Below are positions 11,599-22,089 of a DNA stretch of 64,000 nt, in pieces. The stretch spans positions 124,001 to 188,000 of the forward strand of contig JAGPNK010000027.1 of assembly GCA_020746835.1 (NCBI GenBank), written 5' to 3'. The notes beneath the pieces were generated by a model, which searched no databases, was not told the DNA's origin, and worked only from the letters and a program-made list of their open reading frames with translations. Position 1 is the first letter of the stretch. Every line of letters starts with the position of its first letter. Made by a program: the position numbers and the translations under genes. This stretch comes from Stachybotrys elegans. Its lineage: Eukaryota > Ascomycota > Sordariomycetes > Hypocreales > Stachybotryaceae.

Positions 11599-11627
11599 AT
11601 GTTGTACCATTGCACCATCCCAGGTGT
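11599..11627 (-). repeat. partial duplicate of the tRNA 5' segment
   Basis: Directly upstream of the tRNA on the minus strand lies a second D-arm-like stretch around TGCAATGGTA that repeats the tRNA's own TTGCAATGGTAGC region. It may be a local duplication remnant. It lacks the rest of a cloverleaf, so it is not a second tRNA. Confidence 0.45.
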
Positions 11628-11965
11628 GAGCCTGTGACGTTATTGGATTGCGGCAGATTTATTTTGTTATATATGGGCCTGTTTCTTATCTCCCAATTCA
11701 TCCCACCTACCCTTGACAAACCGGCGAATGGCACACACTTCGGCCGCTACGCTCTCATGCACTTCCTCCTCACTGCACTTTTTCTTGATGCGCACAGGGC
11801 TTTTGTCTTCCAAAGGCAGGGCTCTCTTTGGAGTCAATAGGGCCATCTAACATCTCGTGGAGAACATGGTGGAACTTGGCAAATAACACGGCATCTCGGA
11901 CAATCTTTTGCTATCAAATCTGCAGCCCTCGATACCTGTCTAGCCGCCTCTCACACACACAGATT

Positions 11966-12057
11966 AAAAATTAAAAATGACGAGGAAAAAAAAAAGATAA
12001 TAATAATAAATAATAAATAAAGGAAAAGATCCAAAAAAAAAAAAAGAAAAAAAAAGT
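11966..12057. repeat. A/T-rich low-complexity tract
   Basis: Runs of A broken by TAA/AAT units, including two A-tracts of ten or more bases. It is simple sequence in the gap between the tRNA and the transporter remnant. Confidence 0.85.
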
Positions 12058-12289
12058 GTCCCATAGCGAATCTGGCAGTACTCTGCCTAACTCAAAGCTC
12101 CCGACTCTTGAGGTTAACTCCAGACTAAGAACCAAAATTCTCGATTGTAGCAAGGATAAACTGCCTCACACATATCTGTTCTAATTTCATCTATTGATCT
12201 GATATTGTCTTTATCGTCAGAGGGGGCCTCCTCGAAGTCGCTGGTCTGCATCCCATTGGGGCACACGAACGGGAAATCCCACATCTGTT

Positions 12290-13746
12290 CTAATCTAAGC
12301 CTCCCTTTGTACCTAACCCTCTCACTACAAGCCACACAAGAACCGCACTGATTACAAGGAGGATTGCAGATATAGTACTGAACCACCCGACGCCTATTGC
12401 CGTGATGGCGGGTATGACAACCGCCGACGCCACGGCGCCGAACATGTAGCGGACGAAAAAGTTCCAGGCCAAAGACTCGGCCCCCCTGTCTGGCATCGCA
12501 TCAAGACAGTAGGTGTTGATGCTCGGATTGCAAAAGAGCTGCGCAACGCCTCCGAGGAACATGGCAATAACGGGGGCCGGGATTCCTCCAGCGTGCTCCT
12601 GGACGGTCCATCCGTATACCAATGTCGACGCCGGCATCGCCAAACCCAGGAACGGGAGACACGAACGCAACCGATCCTCGGGTATCCGAGTGCCATGTCG
12701 CTTCTCGATCCACTTCTTGGTGGTGTAGTCGGACCATCGGCCGCCAAAGAGCGTGCCGACGAGGTAACCAAGGCCGGGGGCTAGGAAGAAAAGCCCGGAC
12801 TGAGTCGGGGACGTCAGGCCGAATCGAGGATTGAGGACATAGCGGATCGGCGTCAGCATGCCGTACATGTTCCAGACGTTGGCTCCGTTAGCCACGGCCG
12901 CGATGGTCAGGTTGGGATGGACGGCCATCTCGAGGACACGGACAGGGTTGCTCATGCTCCATATTGCCTTCACCTGTTGCCCCTTTGGCAAGCCCTTGAG
13001 ATTCTGCACCTCAGGCTTTCCCAGGGTTTCGGGGAGAAAAAACAAAACCCCAACCACTCCTAACCCCGCCAAGGCTGCCTGCACTCAACCGGGTGGTACA
13101 AGTCGCCGATGACGGCAGGGCCTGTGACCAAAAATGAGGTGCCGGTGAAGGCCATGAATATTCGAAAGGCAAAGAAACTGGCAAAATTGGGCCCCAAGGC
13201 CGTCGCAATCGAGGATAGTGTGAACAGTGTCGAAGTTGTGATACTTGTCTATGTATTCTTCAGTCCTGCCTCCAACAGTTGAGGCGAATCACGTACCCAG
13301 CGGCGTCCATAGACGCGGTTCAAAGGACCCCAGAATAACGGACTCAGCCCCATGAAGACCAAGTACAGAGCATTGGAGACGCCAACCATGCTTGCCGTGG
13401 TATTGTATGTCTCAGTCACCTCCGGGATAGCTGAGAGGACTGCCGTACTTGAGAGAGGCGACAGGAGGCCGCACCATGAGACAAGGAATACGATGAGCCG
13501 CCGCTTATTCCGAGGCATCTTGTCGTACCCATCATTTTGCCGCGACACAACTCCTTCAGGCGCCGACTCCTCCGGCTGCAGAGTGTTGCTTCCATTGACA
13601 ATCATGTTTGGCGGTTTTCCGGCAGAATGCTCAGAGGTCGATTTACTTTTCATCCTCATGGTGTGAATCGTAGACAATGCCGGGTCGATAGCTTTTGAAC
13701 GCACCGTTGCTCTACTTATTGACCAGTCAACCCTATCCATGAACAC
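12290..13746 (-). pseudogene. MFS drug transporter (DHA1 type) with internal deletion
   Basis: Exon 1 (13297-13746, minus) carries a hydrophilic N-terminus and the first helices (RLIVFLVSWCGLLSPLSSTA, ALYLVFMGLSPLFWGPL and the motif NRVYGRRW). After a 48-bp intron (13249-13296) the frame gives FRIFMAFTGTSFLVTGP-AVIGDLYHPVE and then fails. Past that point the family normally continues through the next two helices to a WLQ-type motif. Here the sequence jumps at about 13081-13086 straight to QAALAGLGVVGVLFFLPETL, in another frame that is open to 12290. Roughly 35-40 expected residues are absent and the reading frame is broken; the first frame stops at 13060-13062. The jump is too abrupt for an intron. 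The rest of the C-terminal half looks intact. I call it a pseudogene; an assembly deletion is the alternative. Confidence 0.7.
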
Positions 13747-14172
13747 AACCTCTCCTACTCCGCATACACCGAAGCCGACATGTCATGCTCCACAGTACCT
13801 ATTTGGGGCAGCCGTCTCGGCTATGCAGCGGGGACTCATCCTTGCCGCAAACTGGCGTGTCGGCGAAGGTCGGCCCATCGGATCTCTAGACCGACTCAAG
13901 CCAGACCCTTGTGTCATGAGCTATTGCTAATCACTTGTTGTAATCGTTCTAACATCATCTTTTAACAATTGTCGACCTACAGTGGCTTTTGGTGGGTGAA
14001 TATTTTACCCCATGAACGTTGTTAAATAATGCAGTCCGCAGACAATTGGCAAGAAAGTTGACGTCTTCTCACCGCTGCTTTTTCGTATCCTCGATCACGA
14101 TGCTGTGTGAAGAAGACCTCCAATTGCTGGCCTAGCCGGGCTGGAATGAACCGGTACTATATCTCTTGACAT
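13747..14172. other. intergenic, no feature seen
   Basis: About 425 bp between the transporter remnant's 5' end and the 3' end of the aminotransferase gene, both on the minus strand. Nothing was recognised. Confidence 0.5.
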
Positions 14173-15623
14173 CTACGGAAGCTCCATATCAGATAGATCA
14201 TTCAGTGCGCGCTCGATAATGTCCACACCCTCCAGCATGATCGCCTCATCGATGACCAAGGCAGGGCAAATGCGCAGCCTCCTTCCAGCTGAATTGAGAA
14301 GCAACCCTCTCTCAAGGCAAAGAGCGGCCAGCCGAGCACCCGTGACACGGCCCTCAGGATGAGTCTCGTGGATGTACATGCTCCTGAACAAGCCTTTGCC
14401 TGTGATCTTGTCAAAATACGGTGACTTTATGGCTTCAAGACGTGCCGCAAACTTGGCTCCGAGGTCGCGAGATCGGCCAGGTAGGTCTTCGTCGACAATG
14501 ACGTCCAGCGCAGCAAGCGCAACAGCACTGCCAATGGGGTTGCCCGAGAATGTTGAGCCGTACTGGCCTGCCTCAAGCCCGCTCATGGCGTCTTCCGTCC
14601 CAATTATTCCAGACACCGGGTAAAGACCACCGGACAAGGACTTGCCCAGGACCACCATGTCAGGCTTGACACCTGAGGATTGGTACGAAAATAGCGATCC
14701 GGCTCGACCAAGACCGCCTTGTATCTCGTCCGCGATAAAGAGAATCCTATACTTGTTACACAAGTCGCGCACGGCGACAAGGTACTCGTCAGACGCGGCA
14801 ATGCAGCCAGCATGACCCTGCACGGGCTCGACAATGTAGGCGGCGATCCTGTCACCGTGTGTTTTGAATGCCTTCTCCAGGTCCTCGACGACCCCGAACC
14901 GGATGACAGCGCCAGTGCAGTACGGGCCAACATTCGGCATCCATGGGCCGCAGTCTGTGCAGGTCGTGTCAGTTGCTGATCGCTACTCTGGTCCAACATG
15001 GGAGCTCTTGCCAGAGGGAATGGAAACATACTCTTGCGGTAACCGGCATCATTTGAAGCCGAGAGGAGACTGAGCGATCTTCCGTGGTAGTTGTGCTCTG
15101 CAGTCAGAACAAGGCACTGGTCCTGGGCAATGCCCTTGACCTTGTAGGCCCAGGCACGCGCGGCCTTGATGGCCATGTCGACGGCTTCGGCGCCGCCATT
15201 CAGGAGCGCCACTTTGTCGAAACCCGAGAGATGGCACAGCTTCTTGCAAAGAAGCGCGTAGTTGGCGTTGTGGACACTTCTCGAAGGCAGGGCCAAGACC
15301 TGGCACTGCTCCATCATCGCCTTGACAATCTTGGGATGGCAGTGGCCCTGATTGCATGATGAAAACCCGGCGTTGAAGTCGATGTACCGTTTACCAGTCG
15401 TGTCCCAAAGGAACTCGCCCTGGCCGCGCTCCATGACGACCGGATGAGCTGCCATGCCCTTCAAGCTGTAGACATCTTCACATTGGATGTAGTCTACAGC
15501 AGTAAGTTGCAGAGAAGAGTCCACAGGCGCCAAGGCTGTCTGCATAGTCTTGGCAGGACCATTGAGTGACAGCGCCGCGGCCCTTGGCTCGACGACTGTA
15601 GTTGAGGCCACCTCAAAGGGCAT
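14173..15623 (-). CDS. class III aminotransferase, ornithine-aminotransferase-like
   Basis: Two exons (15032-15623 and 14173-14954, minus) joined over a 77-bp intron give about 457 residues. Visible landmarks are GQGEFLWDTTGKRYIDFNAG, NQGHCHPKI, the phosphate-binding LLNGGAEAVDMAIKAARAW-AYKVKG, PNVGPYCTGAV, EPVQGHAG, the PLP Asp in ADEIQGGLGRAG, the Schiff-base Lys in VVLGKSLSGGLYPVSG, and GSTFSGNPIGSAVAL. AYKVKG and the PNVGP block are typical of ornithine aminotransferase, which moves the delta-amino group of ornithine to 2-oxoglutarate to form glutamate semialdehyde. No targeting signal is obvious, so it is probably cytosolic. It is divergent from the reductase gene at 16509, with an 885-bp shared upstream region. 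It may be a paralogue with altered substrate rather than the housekeeping enzyme. Confidence 0.85.
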
Positions 15624-16508
15624 GATGATGGCGCTCTGATGCTAACTCGGAGAGAGGTTATAGGTGAAGCAAGTGGAAAATGGCAATGCCGGCCATCACT
15701 TTCTCGGCGTCATGAGCATTGTGTACATCTTTCTATGAAGATACATATACTCCTCACACATATGCCACATTTCATGAGCAACCCGGCCAGGTAGACAAGC
15801 GGCGCCTGCTCCTCCATCTCATGACGTGCATATCAGAATTGCGGAGAATGTCTTGAAGCGGTAGTCCGTGTCGCGCTTGGGTCCCCTCTATGCATTGTCG
15901 TATTTACAACTACCGACTAGATTCTGCAGTGGGAGATGGAATGAGGCATCTGCCGATGAACAACATTCAAAAGCGACTACTGCAACTTCTTTACGATTTG
16001 TGAATAGATAAGGATGCATACAGGGCGGGAGCATGTGGTCCGAGAGAACGATTCGGGGTCTGACCGGGAATCCAGCCTCGCGTGGCCAGCAGGCGGGGGA
16101 GAGGAGGGGACGTAGTAGGCGAGCTAAACCCAGCCAGGCAACACGAGTCGGAAGATGTGGAGCGCTTAGGATGATAAGAGAGGTTGCTGGAGTATGGATT
16201 GCTGCTCCAAGGGTTGAATGTGAGATAGGAGTGGTCTATGTCTAGATCAAGCAAGACGAGTCGCGCGTAGGCATGCATGATGTTGTCACAGGCAGGCTGA
16301 TATTCTCCACGGATGGCCCGCATGTTCCGAGCTTCATTGACGATGCATAGACGGGAAATTCCTACGAGGGAATGATCCTAGATGGAGCTGCCGGCTCCCG
16401 ATATCGCACAAGGGAGCCATGGCAATGACAACAATTGTATTTGAAGGCATTGGGTAGCCAAGATAATCCGAGAGCACGCATATTACTCATTACTCAACTG
16501 CCTTCAAC
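15624..16508. other. bidirectional upstream region
   Basis: About 885 bp between the divergent aminotransferase and reductase genes, a natural place for a shared promoter. No gene was recognised. I did not find a convincing paired CGG/CCG regulator site by eye. Confidence 0.5.
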
Positions 16509-17722
16509 ATGGGCTCTACAGCCAAGTCAAATATTCTCGTCGTTGGCTTTGGTGGCATTGGCACCATCACCGCCTACAACCTTGAAGCAAGCGGCCTTGC
16601 CAGCGTCACTGGCGTTCTGAGATCAAATTACGACCATGTGAACGAGCATGGCTTCAACATCTGGTCCTGCGATCATGGCGAGATCCCTTCGTGGAAGCCA
16701 ACACACAGTGAGACTAACGTGGCTGTTGGGAACTCGTGACATCTTCCTTTGCTTACCAAACGTTGTTAGTTTCCAGGACAGTCCCCAACGTCAAGGACGA
16801 CGCAAGCGCGGACCCGTTCGACTTTATCGTGGTCTGCACCAAGAATATCGTCGACGTGCCTCCCACAGTAGCGGAGATCATCGCTCCCGCGGTGACGCCC
16901 AACCACACCGCCATCGTCCTCGTTCAAAACGGTCTGAACATCGAGAAGCCCCTGATAGCGGCATTTCCCGGCAATATCGTCATCTCGGGCATCTCGAGGA
17001 TGAGCTCGGCCGAGCTCAGTCCCGGCAAGGTCTTCCATCAGGACCACGACATTCTCATCATCGGCGCGTTCCGCAACCCGAATCTCAAGGTCGAAGACGA
17101 GCAGGCGTCGGCGAAGCGCTTCCGCGACCTCTACAACGCGAGCGGCAAGGCCACGGGCCAGTACGAGGAAGATGTCGCGTTCATGCGCTGGCGCAAGCTC
17201 GTGTACAACGCCTCTTGGAACTCGCTCTGCGCCATCACCAGGATGGACACGTCGAAGCTGCGGATCGCCAAGTTCCCCGTTACCGAGCTCGTGCTGCCGG
17301 TGATGCTCGAGATCAAGAGCATATCGCGCGCGGCGGGCGTCAAGCTCGCGGCCGACCAGGAGGACGTGTCGTTGGCGGGAGACGCGCTGGACGCGTATTT
17401 TCGGCCAAGCATGCAGCAGGACATTGAGAAGGTGTGTTCCTACATGGGGTGTTTTCTTTCCCTTGTTTCTCCCTTGTTTAGGAAGCTGACGCGGGTTGTG
17501 TGTCTCCAGGGAAACTTTATGGAGCTCGAAATCATCGTGGGAGAGTCTGTCAGGGAAGCGCAGAAGCTGGGCGTGCCGGCGCCAACCCTGACATTCATCT
17601 ACTCGCTGCTCAAGACGCTGCAGGCCGGGACAAAGATGAGCAAAGGCATGATCGAGATGCCGCCGGCCAATGACTATGGCGCGGGGGAGAAGTTGGCAAA
17701 GTTCAAGGCGACCATTTCCTAG
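16509..17722 (+). CDS. 2-dehydropantoate 2-reductase-like (ApbA/PanE) enzyme
   Basis: Three exons (16509-16707, 16770-17431, 17510-17722) give about 357 residues with phase preserved. The N-terminus NILVVGFGGIGTITAYNLEAS is a Rossmann GxGxxG NADP(H) site. FDFIVVCTKNI and IVLVQNGLNIEKPLIAAFP are the family's second and third blocks. RWRKLVYNASWNSLCAITRMD contains the conserved Lys/Asn of the ketopantoate reductase active site, and the C-terminal helical domain follows. Fungal genomes hold several such paralogues, many in metabolite clusters, that reduce assorted 2-oxo acids rather than ketopantoate. Lying divergent to an aminotransferase and near a 2-hydroxyacid oxidase, it could reduce a keto acid to a hydroxy acid; that is inference. 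The frame is intact. Confidence 0.85.
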
Positions 17723-18137
17723 CCAGACAACTACAAGAGCATGAGGGGATCTGCAAAGAACAGAGGCACTAACAGTATCAGCCGTTGAATTGAATGCATC
17801 CCTCGTTTACTCCATATTCCTTTATCTATGCGCCCTAATGCACGCCCCCTTATCTCTTCTTCTCACGACTTAGCGTTCGTCTGCTCCACAGATTCAAGCC
17901 CCCATGCTTATCATTGCTTGGCCTCTGGAGGATCTTGATAAGGTCCCCGCAGCTGTTGTTGCTCGCATAGACGCGGCCTCCGTGTCTCCCGTCGGCAGTT
18001 TCTCGTAACTTCCTCTCTCCTCGTTGTGAATGTAGCTCCATGTCCGTTTGAACGCGCCGAGTAGTCCTGTCCAGCCGGCGACAGAACCAGTTGCTTCAGT
18101 CTTGCTCGCTCTGCTCCCGAGGCCCTCCTCAAAGAAC
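17723..18137. other. intergenic, probable promoter of the Zn2Cys6 gene
   Basis: About 415 bp between two co-directional genes. It contains pyrimidine-rich stretches and no recognisable gene. An open frame from 18048 runs into the regulator, but the Met at 18138 is the better start. Confidence 0.5.
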
Positions 18138-19814
18138 ATGCCGCCGGAGAAGAGATCCCGCATGGGGTGCAGGCAGTGCCGAACTGCCCACCACAAGTGT
18201 GACGAGACGCTGCCCGCCTGCCACCGATGCCGGGCCAAGGGATTTCAGTGCCACTACTCGCTACGAATACGATGGGGGAGTATCAAAACCTCAGGGCCTT
18301 CTCACGAGGCTTGTAGTGAGCCGGCGCATATTCCCAGGAACAGCCGCACGGCAAGGCAGCCGGAAATTCAGGGTCCTGCTACCCCGACGCTGCCTTATCT
18401 CTCCCCCTCGCAGCAAGAGACCTTGGAAGAAACTTTTGAGGCCTTGCCAAGCAGTAACGACGACGACGATGACGACGTTGCGGTGCCCCTACCTTGCTCA
18501 TCGAATCTATTTCAGAAATCCGAGGAGATGGACGCATATGCATACTGTAAGTCCTAAGAGGTGCCGTGGTAGAATATCGAAATGGCCTATTGTTCTCGTA
18601 GATGCTGACCTGGCCGTAGATGTGGACACTCTTGCCGGCCAGTTTCAGGCTCACGACAACCTTCACAATCCTTATCGCAAGCTCTCCGTCCTCGCACTGA
18701 GCTCCCCCGTTCTGCTTCACACCATCCTCTCCTGTGCGGTTGAGCACATGCACATCTCCGGCCGCCTGCCCATACAGCAGGCCATCCAGCAACAGGAACG
18801 AGCCATTCGGCTCATCCGGGCCGGCTTGTCGGGATGGAAGCCCTCCGAGGACTCCCGCTGGATCCCGGCTCACGTCTCAAACCGGGCCTGCTGTCGGCCG
18901 ACCAGGCTCTCCTAGCGGCTATCCTCCTCCAGCCCGCTGTCCTTGCCTTCAGCGGTAGTAACCTCTCACACGCCCAGACCCATGTCGACATGGCCTCGTT
19001 CATCTTTTCCAAGGTCGGATACCTGGATTCACCCGACATCATCGCGTCCTCCTTCATCGAGAAGCTGCTCGTACAGCGATTCGCAATCATTGACATCTCC
19101 CTAAGCATTTTTGACAGGAAGAGACCTCGAATCCCGGCCGAGCACTGGCTTGGCCAACAAAGGCACAGCCCGGTCATGGACGGCTCGCAGCCCACGCTCT
19201 ACGAGATGACTGGGTGCGACCACACCACGTATACTTTCATGTTGCAAGCGGCCCATCTTGCCATTGATCGGGCGGATCACGGCCCACGCGAGAAACTCTA
19301 CGAGGATGCTATTGCCCTGGAGACCGACATTCGACTCCATCTGCAGACCAGCCGCGATGCCGTATCGGCAGACGACCGGCCCAAGCCCAAGTCCCTAAGC
19401 ATCAAGTCACTATCTCGTGCATTTAGCGGCGCTGACCTTCTTCTGCTACTTAGACGGGTGTTTAAAGAAAGCCACTCGAGTCCGAGGGTGCAGAACGCAG
19501 TGTCCATTGTGTGCTCGGCTGTCGATGCCATCTCCAAATGCGTAGACAAAGAGGACGACTCCAGTCCGCACCCAGCCATTGACTCAGCGATGGCTCTGCC
19601 CTTCTATCTGGCTGCTCGGCATGCGGTCGATCCAGATCGGCAGGTGTGGATGTTGGAGAAGCACAAGGCATGGAGAAAGGTGTATCCCAATCCGGCGAGG
19701 GCTCAAATGATGGAGCTTGCGGAGAGGATATGGGAGGAGCGTAGCAAGGGACTGGACGATATTGAAGCGCGATGCGAAGAAGTAGAGAAATCATACAAGG
19801 TCTGGATCCTCTGA
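18138..19814 (+). CDS. Zn2Cys6 transcription factor, internal frameshift
   Basis: The start at 18138 gives MPPEKRSRMGCRQCRTAHHK, then CDETLPACHRCRAKGFQC, a full C-x2-C-x6-C-x6-C-x2-C-x6-C binuclear zinc cluster. A 55-bp intron (18547-18601) follows an Asp-rich stretch. The second exon enters the fungal_trans_2-type domain (NPYRKLSVLALSSPVLLHTI, then LSCAVEHMHISGRLP). Near 18833-18838 the conserved sequence leaves one frame and continues in another (EALRGLPLDPGSRLKPGLL, LLAAILLQPAVLAF and on to 19814). No splice sites fit there. A single missing G in the GGATGG context would explain it. The remainder, ending in SYKVWIL, looks normal. If the shift is real the protein stops at 18913 and loses its regulatory half. 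By position it would be the local regulator of the 14-24 kb genes. Confidence 0.75.
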
Positions 19815-19844
19815 AGTACGCATATCTACACTAATGAGGGGGAT

Positions 19845-21064
19845 TCAAAGCTTGGACAATCTCTTGATCAGGCCAGGAGCACCGCCCTCCACGAGTGCCA
19901 GGCTGTCCAGGCCGATATCCTGAAGCGTCTTGCACCCCGCCAGGCACATGCACATCTCGAACTCGTCTTTGAGCAGCTCGAGCGCCCTCTCGACTCCTGC
20001 CTGGCCGTTGTATGCCAATGCCCAGATGGGGACTCTGCCGGCAAAGCAGATATCGGCGCCAAAGGCGATAGCCTTGAAGATGTCGCTCCCTCTCCTAATC
20101 CCGCCATCAATACCAAGCATCAGCTTGTCCTTGGGAGCCCGGCCGGCATTCAGGCTCCTGACAGCCGCGGCGCAGTCGGGCAGCGCCTCAAATGTAGCCG
20201 GGGCGCCGTCAAGCTGTCGCCCGCCGTGGTTGGATACGATGACGCCGCGCACGCACCGGTACGAGGCTGCAAGGATCACGTCCTCGGCGGTGTATATGCC
20301 CTTGAGCCAGATCTCCATGTCATCAGGGACCACCGAGTCGAGCCATGGAAGAAAGTCGCTGAAGGTGGTGCTGGCGTCGCGGACAATGGCCCTGAAGTTC
20401 TCGGGGCTCACGGACAAGTTAGGAAAGGATAGGCCTTTGGGGAGGTCAATGCCGTTGCGATATCTGTACTTGGGTCAGAAGCTGTTTGAAGGTTCCGCAC
20501 ATCCGTCGAAGGATAACGTATGGTTGCTTACTCGTTTAATCGCCGCCCAATGGTGGGAGCATCGACAGTTACCAAGAGGGACCTGTAGCCAGCCTTAGAA
20601 GCCCTTTTGACCAGACCCACGATCTCGTCCTTCTTGGTAGCCCCCGAGGTCTGGATGCCGTACGGGTTCGTCGCACCCAGGTCTTCGCTTGCCTGCTTTA
20701 CATCCTCCAAAGACTTGGTCGCCCAGTGCGACAGGCCCATGGCGATCCCGGCCTTTGCGGCCGCGCGGGAAGTCGCCACCTCCCCGTCGGGATGGGCGAG
20801 GCAATGCATGGCTGCTGGGGAGAAGCCGAAGGGGAAAGAGACCTTGGCGCCGAAGACGGTAGTAGACGGGTCGACCTGCGCGACATCGCGGAGGATGCGA
20901 GGCATGATGCGGTACCTGTCGTAGGCTGACTCATTGGCCTTGACGGTAATGAGGTCCATGGCGCCCTCGTTGAGATATTGAAGCCATTTCGGGTCAAGGT
21001 TGCGTGCTGCAGCAGCGCGGATGTCTGCGATGGTGAAGACAGGGTCGACTGAAGAGCTAGCCAT
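19845..21064 (-). CDS. peroxisomal FMN-dependent 2-hydroxyacid oxidase
   Basis: Two exons (20532-21064 and 19845-20463, minus) joined over a 68-bp intron give about 383 residues. The TIM-barrel FMN family is clear from RYRIMPRILRDVAQVDPSTT, FPFGFSPAAMHCLAHPDGE, YRSLLVTVDAPTIGRRLNE, WLKGIYTAEDV and the proton-abstracting His in GVIVSNHGGRQLDGA. LGIDGGIRRGSDIFKAIAFGA and the FAGRVPIWALAYNGQAGV block complete it. The protein ends in SKL, a canonical type 1 peroxisomal signal, as in glycolate and other short-chain 2-hydroxyacid oxidases that make a 2-oxo acid and H2O2. Substrate range cannot be read from the sequence. It is convergent with the regulator, only 30 bp away. The frame is intact. Confidence 0.88.
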
Positions 21065-22089
21065 GATTGATGTGACGATGCTGCTGATATGCCCTGATGC
21101 TCATGATGGCAGCAGTGATGCACTTTGGCGCTGCATTAGATATAAGTTTCTATTGAGATTCTTCTTTCGAAACTCAGAGAGCGACGCCGGGAAATCGACA
21201 AGGTGTTCAGACCCAATTCATCTTGATGCTATATCTAGTTTGGGGGATCCGTAACGGCATGTACAAGGACTGTGACCAAGGCAACATTGACCCGCGTCCA
21301 CGCCATTGAAGAGATTATGATATGGGGCCCTTATCACGGCCGCAGCGGCGTTTCCTCCATAAGGTCCCAGAAAATGTGAGCTAGTATAGTATGTGGATTT
21401 GGCCAGCCCCCCCTTGTTCGCTGGTAGACGAGACATACGCCTGGGCAAAGCAGACAATGGAGGTGGCGTCTTTACGATGTGGTGAGTTGCCGACGTCGAT
21501 CAAACAATAGTCTACGCGGATGCATATCTCCGAAAAGTCTGCGGAATAATCCAAAGAGGAATGTAGAGTCGGGCATGGAAGCTCGTGTTTACAGACTAAG
21601 CGAGGATGTGGTGGAGAGTTCCCAGTAGTCTTATCAGTTGACCGGGGGGGCAGCCCACGCTCGATCGCTTGATGGCTGAATGCGGTATGTCGAGTCCAAG
21701 GCCACTAATCGGGACATGTATACCGGCTGAGTTCTATCGCCCGGGGCGAGCAAGGGGAGCGAGCGACCGTCTTGCTACCGTTGAGGGGAGCCATTATCTT
21801 GGCCCTGTTCTCGGAATGGGTTGAAGCAGCGCGACGAGATAAGAGACTCGAAAGACGGGAAAGCAATTGGCCACCTACGATATCGACGGCATCACAGGTC
21901 TTGGTTGCCGCAATACCATGTCAATGATAAGTCAACAGGGCAAACGTTGTATAAAGGCCTTTGTCTCGTCGCGCAGACTTTTGGATCCGAGCCTTGAGCG
22001 GGCTGCCAGTCTGAACATTATCCATCCCTACTCCTTCCTACTTAGCCTAGCCGAGTAACCATAAGTTTCTTGGTTGTGGACTTTTTGTC
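21065..22089. other. intergenic, divergent promoters
   Basis: About 1 kb between the oxidase and the permease, which diverge. No gene was recognised; the frames are short. A GC-rich patch at 21735-21775 has GAGCG repeats. Confidence 0.5.

Larger units (their letters stand above)
11415..12289. other. intergenic with tRNA-Arg and A/T-rich low-complexity tract
   Basis: About 875 bp holding the tRNA gene at 11499-11598 and the low-complexity tract at 11966-12057. An open frame at 11285-11734 (minus) runs through the tRNA and is taken as chance. Confidence 0.6.

Noticed and set aside
11285..11734. 149-codon minus-strand ORF upstream of the DUF4246 gene
   Set aside because: It runs straight through a well-folded tRNA gene, so it is a chance frame.
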